The notes under the pieces: generated by a model | The model's input: the letters and a program-made list of their open reading frames with translations, nothing else | Database searches by the model: none | Told to the model about the DNA's origin: nothing | From: Planctomycetota bacterium | GTDB lineage: Bacteria > Planctomycetota > Phycisphaerae > Sedimentisphaerales > Anaerobacaceae | Reading direction: 5' to 3' | NCBI GenBank assembly: GCA_026386835.1 | Contig: JAPLMV010000140.1 | Location: 1-5,952 of the forward strand | DNA length: 5,952 nucleotides | Position numbers and translations under genes: made by a program | Shown here: positions 5,392-5,952 of the stretch, piece after piece | How the letters are laid out: every line of letters starts with the position of its first letter | Position numbering within the stretch: position 1 is the stretch's first letter

Positions 5392-5952
5392 TTTACCGTG
5401 GTTTGTATGAGCTTAAACACAATAAATTCTCCGTGTTCCCCAAACATCTGGTCGGCTTTGTAGTTATTCTTAATAAAATCCCTGAACTGCTTCATCGCCT
5501 CATATCTGCCCGCCTCATCAGCCCAGGCGCTCTTTGCCAGCCATTCAGCATAAGCCTTATCAGGGTCAGCCGACTGTATCTTTTCCATTTTCAGAATTAA
5601 CGGCTGCCAGACAGGCGCCAATTCCAGCGGCCACCTGCCGTCATAAGGAAAATGCCTGTTATGCGTATCGACAATAAATTTCGGCATCTCTTTCCTGAAA
5701 TAACTCAACAGCTCCGCCGCCATACCAGACAGTTCCTTCGGCGAAACAACCTGCATCTCGCTTGTAAACGCACGAGGCCCCGGAGAGAACCGCTGCGCCG
5801 AGACATATATCCCCGGTATCCAGCCCCAGACATAAAGCTTGTCCGCAGGGCTCGACTTCGCGCGGATATATTCGCCGGCCTGCTGCCATTCAAGATTTTT
5901 GGTCTTACCGGAAACAACCTCATTATATCTCTGCACATACCCGCGGTCTTTT
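5388..5952 (-). CDS. C-terminal part of a probable GT39/ArnT-like membrane glycosyltransferase (5' end beyond right edge)
   Basis: The frame is open from base 5951 to TGA at 5388-5390 and shows 188 C-terminal residues. No start is needed inside the window: a GTG at 5936 exists, but the codons before it (K-D-R-G-Y) continue the frame to the edge. The visible segment has no transmembrane helix. It resembles the soluble C-terminal domain of polyprenyl-phosphate-sugar-dependent glycosyltransferases, where the phrases WQQAGEYIRAKSSPADKLYV and WGWIPGIYVSAQR are typical; it then runs through KFIVDTHNRHFPYDGRWPLE to a charged helical end. Such enzymes have about a dozen N-terminal membrane helices and transfer a lipid-carried sugar outside the cytoplasmic membrane. 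The call rests on these resemblances and on the GT4 neighbour, whose start overlaps this stop. Another integral-membrane glycan enzyme is possible. Confidence 0.6.
   Translation of the reverse strand, partial: KDRGYVQRYNEVVSGKTKNLEWQQAGEYIRAKSSPADKLYVWGWIPGIYVSAQRFSPGPRAFTSEMQVVSPKELSGMAAELLSYFRKEMPKFIVDTHNRHFPYDGRWPLELAPVWQPLILKMEKIQSADPDKAYAEWLAKSAWADEAGRYEAMKQFRDFIKNNYKADQMFGEHGEFIVFKLIQTTVK

Noticed and set aside
5705..5938. Minus-strand frame starting with ATG inside the GT39-like gene
   Set aside because: It is out of frame with the longer, domain-matching frame, is rich in Arg and Ser, and has no recognisable motif.

Overview
The window carries a block of cell-surface polysaccharide genes, all read from the minus strand, so transcription runs from the right edge (5952) to the left edge (1). 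The likely source is a planctomycete, perhaps of the class Phycisphaerae. The best clue is a small secreted LamG-domain protein with a VPEP-type PEP-CTERM sorting tail, set next to glycan enzymes; base composition is moderate and several genes lack clear Shine-Dalgarno sites. This assignment is inference, because no rRNA or taxonomic marker gene is present.

Right part (5952 to 1892): five closely packed genes. They are the C-terminal end of a probable GT39/ArnT-like membrane glycosyltransferase (cut by the window edge), a GT4 glycosyltransferase whose GTG start overlaps the preceding TGA stop, a NodB/WalW-like polysaccharide deacetylase 8 bases further on, and two different class I SAM-dependent methyltransferases after gaps of 23 and 28 bases. 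The spacing implies one operon. Its enzymes would transfer sugars, remove acetyl groups and methylate a glycan or its lipid-linked precursor.

Middle part (1891 to 1591): about 300 bases without a gene, and probably the boundary between transcription units. It holds a weak terminator-like hairpin, a possible promoter, a 19-base homopurine/homopyrimidine run, a short degenerate heptanucleotide repeat and a perfect 10-base-arm hairpin in the leader of the next gene.

Left part (1590 to 1): the LamG/PEP-CTERM gene, broken by a single-base frameshift that cuts off the sorting tail, and then the start of an asparagine-synthase-type amidotransferase that runs off the left edge. PEP-CTERM proteins are exported and processed by an exosortase at the cell envelope, and exosortase loci commonly include polysaccharide genes and asparagine-synthase-like amidotransferases, so the two halves fit one theme. 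No exosortase gene is in the window. I saw no RNA gene, CRISPR array, insertion sequence or origin. The gene families are known ones; the frameshifted sorting signal is the point most worth checking.
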